DNA of 64,000 nucleotides from Psychrobacter sp. APC 3281. GTDB taxonomy: Bacteria > Pseudomonadota > Gammaproteobacteria > Pseudomonadales > Moraxellaceae. Every line of letters begins with the position of its first letter. The stretch's first letter is position 1. Below are positions 9,382-18,495 of the stretch, piece by piece. The notes beneath the pieces are model-generated. The model was not told where the DNA came from. It made no database searches and saw nothing but the letters and a program-made list of their open reading frames with translations. The translations under genes were made by a program, and so were the position numbers. The stretch spans positions 186,001 through 250,000 of the forward strand of contig NZ_JASDCS010000001.1 of NCBI RefSeq assembly GCF_030407815.1, written 5' to 3'.

Positions 9382-9413
9382 GCCGATGTCATATAAGGTT
9401 ATACAACATCGGC
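9382..9413 (-). terminator. Rho-independent terminator after acnD
   Basis: GCCGATGT and ACATCGGC pair perfectly around a 16-base loop. On the minus strand the stem is followed by TTTTATTT. It lies about 50 bases after the acnD stop and before the yefM operator, so prpB-prpC-acnD and yefM-yoeB should be separate transcripts. Confidence 0.7.
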
Positions 9414-9460
9414 AACTTTTATACTTAATTGCTTATCACGCTAAAACCTAAAGGATAGCC

Positions 9461-12118
9461 TTAGACGATATCAAGCGTACCTTCGATAAACTCTTTAGCA
9501 AAGCGTTGTAGCATACCACCTGCGTTGTACATTTTGACTTCATCAGCCGTATCTAAGCGGCAGATAATAGGCGTCTCAGTGGTACTACCATCGGCACGAT
9601 GAATCACTAGAGTCATCAACCCGCCAGCAGAGACTTCACCTGTGACATCAAAGGTTTCTGTACCATCGATATCTAACGTATGGCGAGTCGTGCCTTCTTC
9701 AAACTGTAAAGGCAGCGCGCCCATACCAACTAAGTTTTGACGATGAATACGCTCAAAGTCTTCAGCAACGACGGCTTCTACACCAGCGAGACGCACGCCT
9801 TTGGCAGCCCAATCTCGGCTTGAGCCTTGACCATAGCCATCACCTGCGATGATGATAAGCGGCTGCTCACGGTTCATGTAGGTTTCAATCGCTTCCCACA
9901 TGCGCATGACTTGACCTTCTGGTTCGACGCGCGCCAATGAGCCTTGGATAACTTCGCCATCTTTATCGCGTACCATTTCGTTTAATAGCTTAGGGTTGGC
10001 AAAGGTGGCACGTTGCGCGGTTAAATGGTCGCCGCGATGGGTTGCGTATGAGTTATAGTCCTCAGCAGGCAAGCCCATGGTATCGAGGTACTCGCCAGCT
10101 GCTGATGAGCCAAGAATGGCGTTTGATGGTGACATATGATCGGTCGTGATGTTATCACCAAGGACTGCAAGCGGACGTAGACCTGTCAGTTTATTTTTCT
10201 TGGCCATTTTGCCTTCCCAATACGGCGGACGGCGAATATAAGTAGTCATTTCACGCCAGTCATATAATGGACTTAATGCCTTACCTGTGTCTTTTTTGGC
10301 TTCATCAAACATTGGGATATATACGGCATTAAATTGTTCAGGCTTAACAGCCGCAGCAACAATGGCATCAACCTCTTCATCATCAAACCAGATGTCTTTT
10401 AGATAGACGTCATTGCCGTTTTGGTCTTTGCCCAATGAGTCTTTTTCGATATCAAAGCGGATGTTACCAGCGATGGCATACGCGATAACCAATGGCGGCG
10501 ATGCCAAAAATGCTTGCTTGGCGTATGGGTGGATACGACCGTCGAAGTTACGATTACCAGATAGCACTGCTGTGGTAAATAAATCATTATCGATGATTTC
10601 TTTTTCGATATCAGGGTCTAGCGCACCGCTCATACCGTTACACGTCGTACAAGCGAAGCCGACTACATCAAAGCCAATTTCTTGCAATTCTGGCATCAGC
10701 CCTGCTTCTTCTAGATACATTTTAACGGTTTTTGAGCCTGGTGCTAATGATGACTTCACCCAAGGTTTACGTAATAAGCCTTTGGCATTGGCGTTACGAG
10801 CGACAAGGCCTGCGGCCACCATGTTGCGTGGGTTTGAAGTATTGGTACAGCTGGTAATAGCAGCGATAATCACCGCGCCATCTGGCATCAAACCATCTTT
10901 TGGTTCAGGCAGTTTTTCGTCAGCGCCATGAGCGATACCTTTGGCTACCAAATCCGTAGTTGATACACGGGCATGTGGACGCGACGGACCTGCCATATTA
11001 CGTACCACTGATGACAAATCAAACTCAAGGACGCGTGCGTATTCGGCTTTTTCCATGCCGTCAGCCCATAGGCCCGTTTGCTTGGCGTATTGCTCAACCA
11101 GTTTAATCTGCTCTTCAGAGCGACCAGTCAAACGTAGATAGTCAGTGGTTTGCTCATCGATATAGAACATCGCGGCAGTGGCACCATATTCAGGCGTCAT
11201 GTTGGAGATAGAAGCGCGGTCACCGACACTTAGCTGGCGTGCACCGTCACCAAAGAACTCGATATAGGTAGAGACCACACCTGCGTCGCGTAAGAACTCA
11301 GTCATTGCCAGTACGAGATCCGTACCAGTGATGCCTTTTTGCAATTTGCCCGTTAATTTGACACCCACGTAATCAGGCAGGCGCATATATGACGGGTTAC
11401 CTAGCATGACGCTTTCAGCCTCAAGCCCGCCGACACCGATTGAGATAACGCCTAGTGCATCGACCATAGGTGTGTGGCTATCAGTACCGACTAATGTATC
11501 GGCAAATGCAACTTCTTCACCCGCTTTATTGTGCACAACCTGTACGACAGGCGACATTTTTTCTAGGTTGATCTGATGCATGATGCCGTTACCCGGTGGC
11601 ACGACGTTCACATTGTCAAAAGCGTACTGACACCAGTTGATAAAGTGAAAACGGTCATCGTTGCGGCGCTCTTCAATCGCACGGTTTTTCTCAAACGCAT
11701 CGTCTTCAAAGCCTGCGTGCTCAACGGCCAATGAATGGTCAACGATAAGCTGAGTGGGTACGATAGGGTTTACTTTGGACGGATCACCGCCTTGCTCAGC
11801 GATGGCATCACGCAATCCTGCCAAATCAACAAACGCGGTCTGACCCAAGATATCATGACAAACGACGCGGGCAGGGTACCAAGGAAAGTCTAGATCTTGC
11901 TTGCCTTCGATATGCTGCTTTAGCGCATCGGTTAGCTCTTCTGGTGGGCAACGGCGTACTAGGTTTTCACACAATACTTTTGAGCAGAACGGCAGCTTGT
12001 CGTACGCGCCAGCTTCGATACTCTCGACGGCTTCTCGAGTATCAAAATAATACAAATCAGTACCGGGAAGTGGCTTTTTGAATTCATCGTTCATTGGTTG
12101 TACTAGGGCGTTGTCCAT
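9461..12118 (-). CDS. acnD: Fe-S dependent 2-methylcitrate dehydratase AcnD
   Basis: AcnD is an aconitase-family enzyme that dehydrates 2-methylcitrate using a [4Fe-4S] cluster; PrpF then handles its product. The 885-residue protein has the cluster cysteine in AAITSCTNTSNPRN and the CxxC pair in GFACTTCNGMSGAL. The substrate-binding swivel domain shows LGDNITTDHMSPSNAIL and YGQGSSRDWAAKG. Length and the CTTCNGMSG variant fit AcnD better than housekeeping AcnA, and the prp context settles it. AAGGTGACTT precedes the ATG. A 283-base gap with a perfect hairpin separates it from prpC, and a terminator follows it. Confidence 0.93.
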   Translation of the reverse strand: MDNALVQPMNDEFKKPLPGTDLYYFDTREAVESIEAGAYDKLPFCSKVLCENLVRRCPPEELTDALKQHIEGKQDLDFPWYPARVVCHDILGQTAFVDLAGLRDAIAEQGGDPSKVNPIVPTQLIVDHSLAVEHAGFEDDAFEKNRAIEERRNDDRFHFINWCQYAFDNVNVVPPGNGIMHQINLEKMSPVVQVVHNKAGEEVAFADTLVGTDSHTPMVDALGVISIGVGGLEAESVMLGNPSYMRLPDYVGVKLTGKLQKGITGTDLVLAMTEFLRDAGVVSTYIEFFGDGARQLSVGDRASISNMTPEYGATAAMFYIDEQTTDYLRLTGRSEEQIKLVEQYAKQTGLWADGMEKAEYARVLEFDLSSVVRNMAGPSRPHARVSTTDLVAKGIAHGADEKLPEPKDGLMPDGAVIIAAITSCTNTSNPRNMVAAGLVARNANAKGLLRKPWVKSSLAPGSKTVKMYLEEAGLMPELQEIGFDVVGFACTTCNGMSGALDPDIEKEIIDNDLFTTAVLSGNRNFDGRIHPYAKQAFLASPPLVIAYAIAGNIRFDIEKDSLGKDQNGNDVYLKDIWFDDEEVDAIVAAAVKPEQFNAVYIPMFDEAKKDTGKALSPLYDWREMTTYIRRPPYWEGKMAKKNKLTGLRPLAVLGDNITTDHMSPSNAILGSSAAGEYLDTMGLPAEDYNSYATHRGDHLTAQRATFANPKLLNEMVRDKDGEVIQGSLARVEPEGQVMRMWEAIETYMNREQPLIIIAGDGYGQGSSRDWAAKGVRLAGVEAVVAEDFERIHRQNLVGMGALPLQFEEGTTRHTLDIDGTETFDVTGEVSAGGLMTLVIHRADGSTTETPIICRLDTADEVKMYNAGGMLQRFAKEFIEGTLDIV

Positions 12119-12325
12119 AAGTCACCTTTGGCTGTTGGCTAATTATAATAAGTAGTTAAGCGTTGATACTGGGTAAAAATTCATTCCTTTAGCAAAATCA
12201 TCGTTTGCTTTTGTAGGCTTTGCTAAAGAAGCGATATTGAAAATTAAAATGGCGTGGTCTATAAAAAAGATAGTGTATGACGATTAAACCTAAAAAACTC
12301 ATAGCAAGGCTCAATCATCATACCT

Positions 12326-12355
12326 TTATCAGCTAGCACTGCCGCTAGCTGATAA
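12326..12355. other. Intercistronic perfect hairpin between prpC and acnD
   Basis: TTATCAGCTAGC (12326-12337) and GCTAGCTGATAA (12344-12355) form a 12-bp perfect stem with a six-base loop. Neither strand has a following T run, so it is unlikely to be a full terminator. It may protect the upstream prpC message from 3' exonucleases or lower acnD expression relative to prpC. Confidence 0.6.
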
Positions 12356-12401
12356 GATTACTTAGCAAAAATCATCTTAATAATTGCTAAATAACAGCCG
12401 T

Positions 12402-13529
12402 TTAACGAGCACTCATATCTGGAACTGGACGCAGCTCTTCACCAGTATATTCTGCACTTGGGCGAATGATACGGTTGTTAGCACGTTGCTCAAACACGTG
12501 AGCGGCCCAACCTGTCAAGCGTGAACAGACAAAGATAGGTGTGAATAGCTTGGTTGGAATACCCATAAAGTGATAGGCAGAGGCGTGGAAAAAGTCAGCA
12601 TTACAGAATAGCTTCTTCTCACGCCACATGACTTCTTCACAGCGTACTGATACTGGGTATAGCACTTCATCACCAACGTCCGCAGCGAGCTTTTCAGCCC
12701 AGCCCTTAATCACCACGTTACGCGGATCTGACTCGCTATAGATCGCATGACCAAAGCCCATGATTTTGTCCTTACGAGCCAGCATACCCATCATTTCTTC
12801 TTCGGCTTCATCAGGTGAGCTAAAGCCTTCAATCATATCCATCGCCGCTTCATTCGCTCCACCATGCAATGGACCGCGTAGTGAACCGATTGCACCAGTA
12901 ATACAAGAATGAATGTCAGATAAGGTAGATGCACACACACGAGCGGTAAAGGTCGACGCGTTAAACTCATGCTCTGCATAAAGGATAAGCGAGACGTTCA
13001 TTACTTTTTCGTGTAGCTCGTTTGGTTTTTCGCCTTTGAGCAAATGTAAGAAATGACCGCCAATGGTGGCATCATCTGTATCGGTCTCGATACGTACATT
13101 GTCATGGGTAAAGCGATACCAATAGTTGATAATCGACGGGAAGGCAGCCAGCATACGGTCAGTTTGATCGTTTTGCTGAGCAAAATCAGTTTCGGTCTCA
13201 AGGTTGCCAAGCATAGAGCAGCCAGTACGTAGCACGTCCATTGGATGTGCGTCGGCTGGGATACGTTCAAGCACGTCTTTTAATGCTTGTGGTAGGCCGC
13301 GCAGGCTTTTGAGCTTAGCTTGATAGGCATCAAGCTCGCTTTGAGAAGGCAAGTTGCCGTATAACAGCAAATACGCCACTTCTTCAAAAATACATTTATC
13401 TGCCAGCTCTGATACATCGTAACCGCGATAGGTCAGACCAGAGCCTGATTTGCCAACGGTAGATAGAGAGGTTTTACCAGCGACTTGTCCACGTAGACCT
13501 GCGCCTGAAAGTTCTTTCTGTGCTGCCAT
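12402..13529 (-). CDS. prpC: 2-methylcitrate synthase PrpC
   Basis: PrpC condenses propionyl-CoA with oxaloacetate to 2-methylcitrate. The 375-residue protein is of the short type II citrate synthase form. It begins with GLRGQVAGKTSLSTVGKSG, typical of PrpC, then LTYRGYDVSELAD. The catalytic His regions are GPLHGGANE and MGFGHAIY, and the active-site Asp stretch is NADFFHASAYHFMGIP. AAAAGGAATG precedes the ATG. It follows the lipoprotein gene and prpB in the same direction, so the three probably form one transcript from the promoter before prpB. Confidence 0.95.
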   Translation of the reverse strand: MAAQKELSGAGLRGQVAGKTSLSTVGKSGSGLTYRGYDVSELADKCIFEEVAYLLLYGNLPSQSELDAYQAKLKSLRGLPQALKDVLERIPADAHPMDVLRTGCSMLGNLETETDFAQQNDQTDRMLAAFPSIINYWYRFTHDNVRIETDTDDATIGGHFLHLLKGEKPNELHEKVMNVSLILYAEHEFNASTFTARVCASTLSDIHSCITGAIGSLRGPLHGGANEAAMDMIEGFSSPDEAEEEMMGMLARKDKIMGFGHAIYSESDPRNVVIKGWAEKLAADVGDEVLYPVSVRCEEVMWREKKLFCNADFFHASAYHFMGIPTKLFTPIFVCSRLTGWAAHVFEQRANNRIIRPSAEYTGEELRPVPDMSAR

Positions 13530-13621
13530 GTTTACATTCCTTTTGTTGGTAGCTTTTTTGAGTGAAAAAGGTGTTTCTGATAATAAATTTATTGGTTAAT
13601 GACTATAGCGCCAGTTTAGCG

Positions 13622-14287
13622 TTATGCAGGCTGTTCAGGCTGTTCAGGCTGTGGACCGTCTAAATCGACGTTACAGCGCTCAAATTCAGCTTCGATAGGG
13701 CCATTTAAGACTTCCATCGCGCTGCCTTCGCCTTCTGCATTGTTGATCTTCATATACTTGGCACCCAGTGGTGACTGCATAAATGTCTGAATTTCAGTCA
13801 TTTCTTCTGGGGTAGGATCAGCCATTGGCGTTGCCTCTTCTTCGCCATTCATGACGCGCAATTGCTCATTGCCAAAAGCAAGTAATTTTTTACCCACGTC
13901 CGACGTATAAAAGTCATCTAACTCTTTTAACTCTGCATCGGTAAACTGACTCTTATAAAAACGATCGACTTCGGTTTTACCCAAATTTTTGTCGCGTGAC
14001 TCAAGGCAGCTGACTTGCTCTTCACTGAGCGCACCGCTATTTATGATTGGTGCAAACAATAGGCTGTTGACGGTATCTAGCGTAATCGTCGTCATGATCA
14101 AGTCATTTTGAGCATCAGTCTCTGATGGCGCAGTTTCGCTTTCGCTAACCACAGTTTCGCTCGTATCACTGGCAGTATCGTCGACGGTTTCTGGTGTTTT
14201 ATCACAGCCTGTCATGAATAACAGCGCCGCAAGCGTGCTACTAAGTAGTGACGTTTTAACAACAGTATTAGACGTAAAAAATGGCAT
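13622..14287 (-). CDS. DUF2059-like lipoprotein within the prp operon
   Basis: This is a 221-residue predicted lipoprotein. An N-terminal signal ends in the lipobox LLFMTGC with Cys28, followed by an acidic Ser/Thr/Glu linker. A soluble region with FTDAELKELDDFYTSDVGKKLL resembles the DUF2059 repeat unit. It has two conserved-looking cysteines in the mature domain and a QPEQPEQPA tail encoded by a short tandem repeat. The frame extends to 14338, but the ATG at 14287 gives a proper signal peptide. It lies between prpB and prpC on the same strand, with about 100 bases on either side. No propionate-related role is known for the family, and function is unknown. Confidence 0.72.
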   Translation of the reverse strand: MPFFTSNTVVKTSLLSSTLAALLFMTGCDKTPETVDDTASDTSETVVSESETAPSETDAQNDLIMTTITLDTVNSLLFAPIINSGALSEEQVSCLESRDKNLGKTEVDRFYKSQFTDAELKELDDFYTSDVGKKLLAFGNEQLRVMNGEEEATPMADPTPEEMTEIQTFMQSPLGAKYMKINNAEGEGSAMEVLNGPIEAEFERCNVDLDGPQPEQPEQPA

Positions 14288-14387
14288 AAATAACCTAAAG
14301 GTAAATAAAGACGGATTTTGAAACGATAAAGTCCACAAAGGTGGTTTATCGTTTCGGCGTTGCTACTTGGCAATTATTAGTTATTAA

Positions 14388-15281
14388 CTACTTATTATCA
14401 GCAAATAGTTTGTCTAGTGTCTGCTCAAACTCATGATAGTTCAAGAAATCATAGAGCTCCATACGGGTCTGCATGGTATCGACGACTTTGTCTTGCGTGC
14501 CATCATCTAATAAGTGCTGATAAACGTTCAATGCCGCTTTGTTCATAGCGCGGAAAGCGGATAGTGGATATAGCACCATCTCGACACCCACACTATACAA
14601 CTGATCGGTGGTATATAGATCTGTCTGACCAAACTCTGTCATGTTTGCTAGTACCGGAATATCCAACACATCAGTGAACTTACGATACATCTCGATATCA
14701 GTTAGCGCTTCTGCAAAGATCATGTCTGCGCCAGCTTCTTGAAATGCGACGGCACGTTCAACAGCAGCGTCCAAACCTTCTACTGATAAGGCGTCTGTAC
14801 GAGCCATCACTACAAAGTCAGGGTCAGTTTTTGCATCCAATGCCGCTTTTAGACGATCAACCATCTCTGAGATACTAACGATTTCTTTGTTAGGGCGATG
14901 ACCACAACGTTTTTGTGCCACTTGGTCTTCGATATGTACTGCCGCGACGCCTGCTTTTTCCATTTTTCTAATGGTTTGGGCGATGTTAAACGCGCCACCA
15001 AAGCCCGTATCGATATCGACAAGCAGCGGGGTATCAACGGCATCGGTGATACGGCGAGCATCTTCTAGTACGTTATCAAGGCTGGTCATACCTAGATCAG
15101 GTAAGCCAAATGACGCATTGGCCACGCCAGCACCAGAGAGATACAACGCTTGATGACCAACTTGGGTCGCCATCATCGCTGTATAGGCATTGATAGCGCC
15201 TGCAATCTGTAATGGCTGGTTGTTATCATTTTTTTGAGTGAGAGCACTGCGAAAGCGCGCGCCTGCTGAAGATGAAGTCAT
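14388..15281 (-). CDS. prpB: 2-methylisocitrate lyase PrpB
   Basis: PrpB cleaves 2-methylisocitrate into pyruvate and succinate, the last step of the methylcitrate cycle. The 297-residue protein has the PEP mutase/isocitrate lyase fold, with [15 protein letters not shown], the metal-binding [16 protein letters not shown] segment and the catalytic loop KRCGH near residue 120. [17 protein letters not shown] follows. AAGGACAAT precedes the ATG at good spacing. It is the first gene of the probable prpB-lipoprotein-prpC-acnD transcript and has a clear promoter about 45 bases upstream. Confidence 0.95.
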   Translation of the reverse strand: MTSSSAGARFRSALTQKNDNNQPLQIAGAINAYTAMMATQVGHQALYLSGAGVANASFGLPDLGMTSLDNVLEDARRITDAVDTPLLVDIDTGFGGAFNIAQTIRKMEKAGVAAVHIEDQVAQKRCGHRPNKEIVSISEMVDRLKAALDAKTDPDFVVMARTDALSVEGLDAAVERAVAFQEAGADMIFAEALTDIEMYRKFTDVLDIPVLANMTEFGQTDLYTTDQLYSVGVEMVLYPLSAFRAMNKAALNVYQHLLDDGTQDKVVDTMQTRMELYDFLNYHEFEQTLDKLFADNK

Positions 15282-15327
15282 ATGATTGTCCTTACATGGA
15301 GGGAATATATTCTAATTGTTGTAGCTG

Positions 15328-15355
15328 ATTATACTTAATTATTCATGTCTGAAAA
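15328..15355 (-). promoter_or_regulatory. Sigma-70 promoter for prpB operon
   Basis: On the minus strand a perfect TATAAT (15328-15333) and a -35-like TTTTCA (15350-15355) are 16 bases apart, and a very AT-rich stretch lies just upstream. Transcription would begin about 40 bases before the prpB ATG. The rest of the 15282-15665 gap holds only this promoter region and the terminator of the upstream transporter gene. Confidence 0.6.
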
Positions 15356-15583
15356 GTTTGGTTTTTTAATCAATAGTTAAAAATAATAATAAATAAATGT
15401 AGTATTTTTAATAGTATTCATAATTCAAATAGCATTATGCAGTTATTGGTAATTTCTCACAATAAATATTCATATTGCTTAAAATCACAGCTTTTAGAAG
15501 GTTATATTTTTTACATTTAGTTACAATTACTAAGTTCGCTACTTCATGGTTACTGTCTCATTAATTTAACGACACTCATCGAA

Positions 15584-15612
15584 AAGCCCCAATAGCTGAG
15601 CTATTAGGGCTT
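15584..15612 (-). terminator. Terminator after the NRAMP-like gene
   Basis: AAGCCCCAATAGCT and AGCTATTAGGGCTT form a long stem with one mismatch around a single-base loop. On the minus strand a TTTTC follows. It lies 54 bases past the transporter stop codon and insulates the prpB promoter from it. Confidence 0.75.
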
Positions 15613-15665
15613 ATGTTTTGCTTAAATAAGATTGTTAAGTGCTGAGTCTTATATTAAGCAAAAGC

Positions 15666-16952
15666 TTAAGCAAATAAACCTGCCATATTGGCCAAGAACA
15701 ATAACGCGAAACCTGCTAAGAATATCAAGCCTGTGATAGACAGGGCGTTCATACCTGCTGACAGTTTCTTATGCTTTTTAACCAATGAGTAGTTTAACCA
15801 ACCAAAGATAGGCGCAGAGACGAACGCCGATATCATGGCAAACTTAAGCATAGCGCCTAGTTGTCCTGTGAAGAAAGTGATAATTACTAGACCACCACCG
15901 ATAGCATAGGTCGTCCAAAAAGCGATCTGCTTTTTATTGATTTCGCTTTCACCTTTTAGCAGACGCCAGCATTCAGCATTAGCACGTCCATAGCCATCAG
16001 CACAGGTGATGGTCGTGCCAAACATACACATAAAGGCGACGAAAGCGACCAGCAATCTCGACCACTCACCAATGGTTGCGGTATACATATTGATCAACTG
16101 GTTGATATAAGCACCGCCAACCAACTCAATCTCTTGTCCTGATCCATACTGGACAAACACACCTAATGATAAGAAGAACAACGCCAATATCGCTGAAACT
16201 GCATAGCCAACGTTAAAATCTAACAAGCCTTGGCTATGCGTGGTGTGATCTGCTTTGACTTTGGCAGAGGTCCACATAGAGGTAATTGCAGCAAACTCAA
16301 GCGGTGCAGGCATCCAGCCCATGAGTGCTACGATGAAGCCCAACGTGGCTAGGTTCCAAGGAGAGGCCGCCACAAAATCTACTGCCATAACGGTTGGCTT
16401 GCCAGCTGCAATAATGACCGCAGCGACGGTGGCCGTGGTAAGCGCAATCATAATCCACTTAGTCACACCATCGAGCAATTTATAATGCCCTGCAATCAAA
16501 AAGAACCAAGAGACCGCGACGATAATGAGAGATAACGCCATTGTCGACAGACCAAGTGAGGCTGGCAACATAAAGCCCAAAATTACGGCCGCAATAAGTG
16601 AGACCGCACCCGTACTAATAACCGCTGACAAGATAGAAAGAATAAAATATACCCAAAGATATAACTTTGAGCGTTTGGCATAGCCTGCAATCAAACTCTC
16701 GCCAGTATCGTAGACGTAGTCAGTTGCGAAGCGAAAAAACGGATACTTAAACACGTTAGCCAATACAATCATAATGGCCAATTGCCAGCCATAGATAGCG
16801 CCGGCCTGTGTTGACGAAATCAAATGCGAACCACCAATAGCAGCAGTCGCCATCAAAATGCCTGGGCCAAAGATGCGCCAGCTAAAGCCCTCTTGTTGCG
16901 AGGCAACGCTATCGTCAGTGGTACTTGGGTTGTTGAGTTGTTGTGTGGACAT
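15666..16952 (-). CDS. NRAMP-fold transporter lacking the canonical metal-binding motifs
   Basis: This is a 428-residue protein with about 11 membrane segments whose overall pattern is NRAMP: GPGILMATAAIGGSH... in helix 1 and GWMPAPLEFAAITSMW in helix 6. Classical NRAMP metal importers have DPGN in helix 1 and MPH in helix 6. Here the positions read GGSH and MPAP, so the metal-coordinating Asp, Asn and Met-Pro-His are absent. The substrate may therefore not be Mn or Fe. Placement between a LysR regulator and prpB makes a carboxylate substrate worth considering, which is inference only. The start at 16952 has CGAGGTATTC upstream, and the open frame reaches back to 16988. Confidence 0.82.
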   Translation of the reverse strand: MSTQQLNNPSTTDDSVASQQEGFSWRIFGPGILMATAAIGGSHLISSTQAGAIYGWQLAIMIVLANVFKYPFFRFATDYVYDTGESLIAGYAKRSKLYLWVYFILSILSAVISTGAVSLIAAVILGFMLPASLGLSTMALSLIIVAVSWFFLIAGHYKLLDGVTKWIMIALTTATVAAVIIAAGKPTVMAVDFVAASPWNLATLGFIVALMGWMPAPLEFAAITSMWTSAKVKADHTTHSQGLLDFNVGYAVSAILALFFLSLGVFVQYGSGQEIELVGGAYINQLINMYTATIGEWSRLLVAFVAFMCMFGTTITCADGYGRANAECWRLLKGESEINKKQIAFWTTYAIGGGLVIITFFTGQLGAMLKFAMISAFVSAPIFGWLNYSLVKKHKKLSAGMNALSITGLIFLAGFALLFLANMAGLFA

Positions 16953-17236
16953 GAATACCTCGAAATGGTTAAAACAGCAAATTATCACTTACCTGTGTCA
17001 GCTTGCCAATGATCATGAAAGAACGTTCTATAAATCGTCTAAATATAAAACGATTTATATCGTATCGACTTTATCACACCAACACTGTCTAGGAGAATGA
17101 TTATTCTAGTTATTATTACTATTTGTTTGCATTACTATTCTTGTTAGTTAGCATACTTATAAAATAATATCAATATCTAAAATGAATTATTTTTGGCGGT
17201 TCTTTATAACACAATATTCATCGGATATCTGCCCAT

Positions 17237-18262
17237 TTAGGCCTGTGACACAAATTTTTGCTGCCGATAAGTGATGCCGCGCTGTTCGTAGACGTGATAA
17301 ATGGCTGTGAGCAAGTCAGGTATTTTTGGGTGTACGAAGTCTTTGAGGGTGTGTAAATAAATAGGGGAGGTAACATTTTCATGAACCAAACGTTGGTAGC
17401 TGATCTGTTCCGTACGTACGGTTTGCAAACTGGCAGGCACCAATGTAATGCCTTCTCCTGCCGCGACCAGTCCCAATGCTACCTGCAAATCGCTGACTGT
17501 CGTGGTCATGAAAGGTGAGATGCCATACTGGGCAAAAAGATGTAGTAAAGGCTCAGTAATAGGCTCGCTAGATGCTGCTTCGTGAGTAGCAGCACGGTTG
17601 ACTCTATTTGTAGATAACTTGTCGTTTGCTTGGGTCCTTGTCTCTGTCGTCACCGTGGACGATACTGGCAAATGTGTTTGGTGGTATAAAATTAAGCGAT
17701 TGTTCGCTAGATCTATCAAGCGCTGCTTACGTACATTGGCAAGCGGATGTGATTTTGGCAATGCCACCACATAGCGTTCATGACGTAGCAGGATTTGCTG
17801 AATCCATGGATCTTGATGCGCGAATCGGCCAAAACCAACATCAATCTCACCAGACTTGAGGGCATCCATTTGTTGATATGAGCTAATATCTTTTAAATTA
17901 ACGTCGATATCAGGGCTAAACTGTTTAAGCGTGGCAATGATTTCAGGCAACAGGCCGTATAGCACTGAGGGCACAAAACCTATATTTAAAACGCTGCTGG
18001 GTGCTGATAGGCGCTGAGTCATACTGGTCACCGTATCAATCTCGGTCAGTATGGTGCTTATTTTATCGTAGAAAAAACTGCCCGCTTCAGTCAGATGTAG
18101 TGGCCTGTGGTAGCGATCAATAAGCACGACGCCCATGTCAGTCTCTAACTGTTTTAGCAAGCGACTCAGGCTCGGCTGTGACAGTCCTGTTTTGGTGGCG
18201 GCAGCGCTAAAGCTGCGCAAGTCGGCAACCGCGATAAATGCATTAAGCTGTTTTAAATCCAT
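17237..18262 (-). CDS. LysR-family transcriptional regulator
   Basis: This is a 341-residue LysR-type regulator. The winged helix-turn-helix covers residues 1-60, with FSAAATKTGLSQPSLSRLLKQLETDMG. The substrate-binding domain follows from about residue 90. A Ser/Thr-rich insertion near residues 200-225 (TTETRTQANDKLSTNRVNR) is longer than usual. It reads in the same direction as the NRAMP-like gene and prpB and lies just upstream of them. No GntR or sigma-54-type PrpR is seen at the locus, so this protein is the best candidate controller of the methylcitrate genes; that is inferred from position. Confidence 0.88.
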   Translation of the reverse strand: MDLKQLNAFIAVADLRSFSAAATKTGLSQPSLSRLLKQLETDMGVVLIDRYHRPLHLTEAGSFFYDKISTILTEIDTVTSMTQRLSAPSSVLNIGFVPSVLYGLLPEIIATLKQFSPDIDVNLKDISSYQQMDALKSGEIDVGFGRFAHQDPWIQQILLRHERYVVALPKSHPLANVRKQRLIDLANNRLILYHQTHLPVSSTVTTETRTQANDKLSTNRVNRAATHEAASSEPITEPLLHLFAQYGISPFMTTTVSDLQVALGLVAAGEGITLVPASLQTVRTEQISYQRLVHENVTSPIYLHTLKDFVHPKIPDLLTAIYHVYEQRGITYRQQKFVSQA

Positions 18263-18495
18263 ACTATTGAGCCTGTCATAGTCTATGCTATCTCTACATA
18301 GATTAGTTCTTAAGGTTGATTTATCATATTATTTAGAATAGTTCTTATCAATATTAGCGCTATTCCATAAATTGTGCTTGAAGATAATAGGTCGAGCAAC
18401 TATATTGTTGGCTAATAACACTGTTACACTATAGTAAGAAAATTCATTCTAGCAATCATTTAACACCAGTAGAAAAACTGGTTTGGTATTATTCT

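Noticed and set aside
10413..10931. 172-residue plus-strand frame inside acnD
   Set aside because: Antisense shadow of a well-supported enzyme gene with no family match or ribosome site.
13622..13660. Short CAGGCTGTT repeat as a mobile or regulatory repeat
   Set aside because: It lies inside the coding sequence and encodes the QPEQPEQ tail of the lipoprotein.
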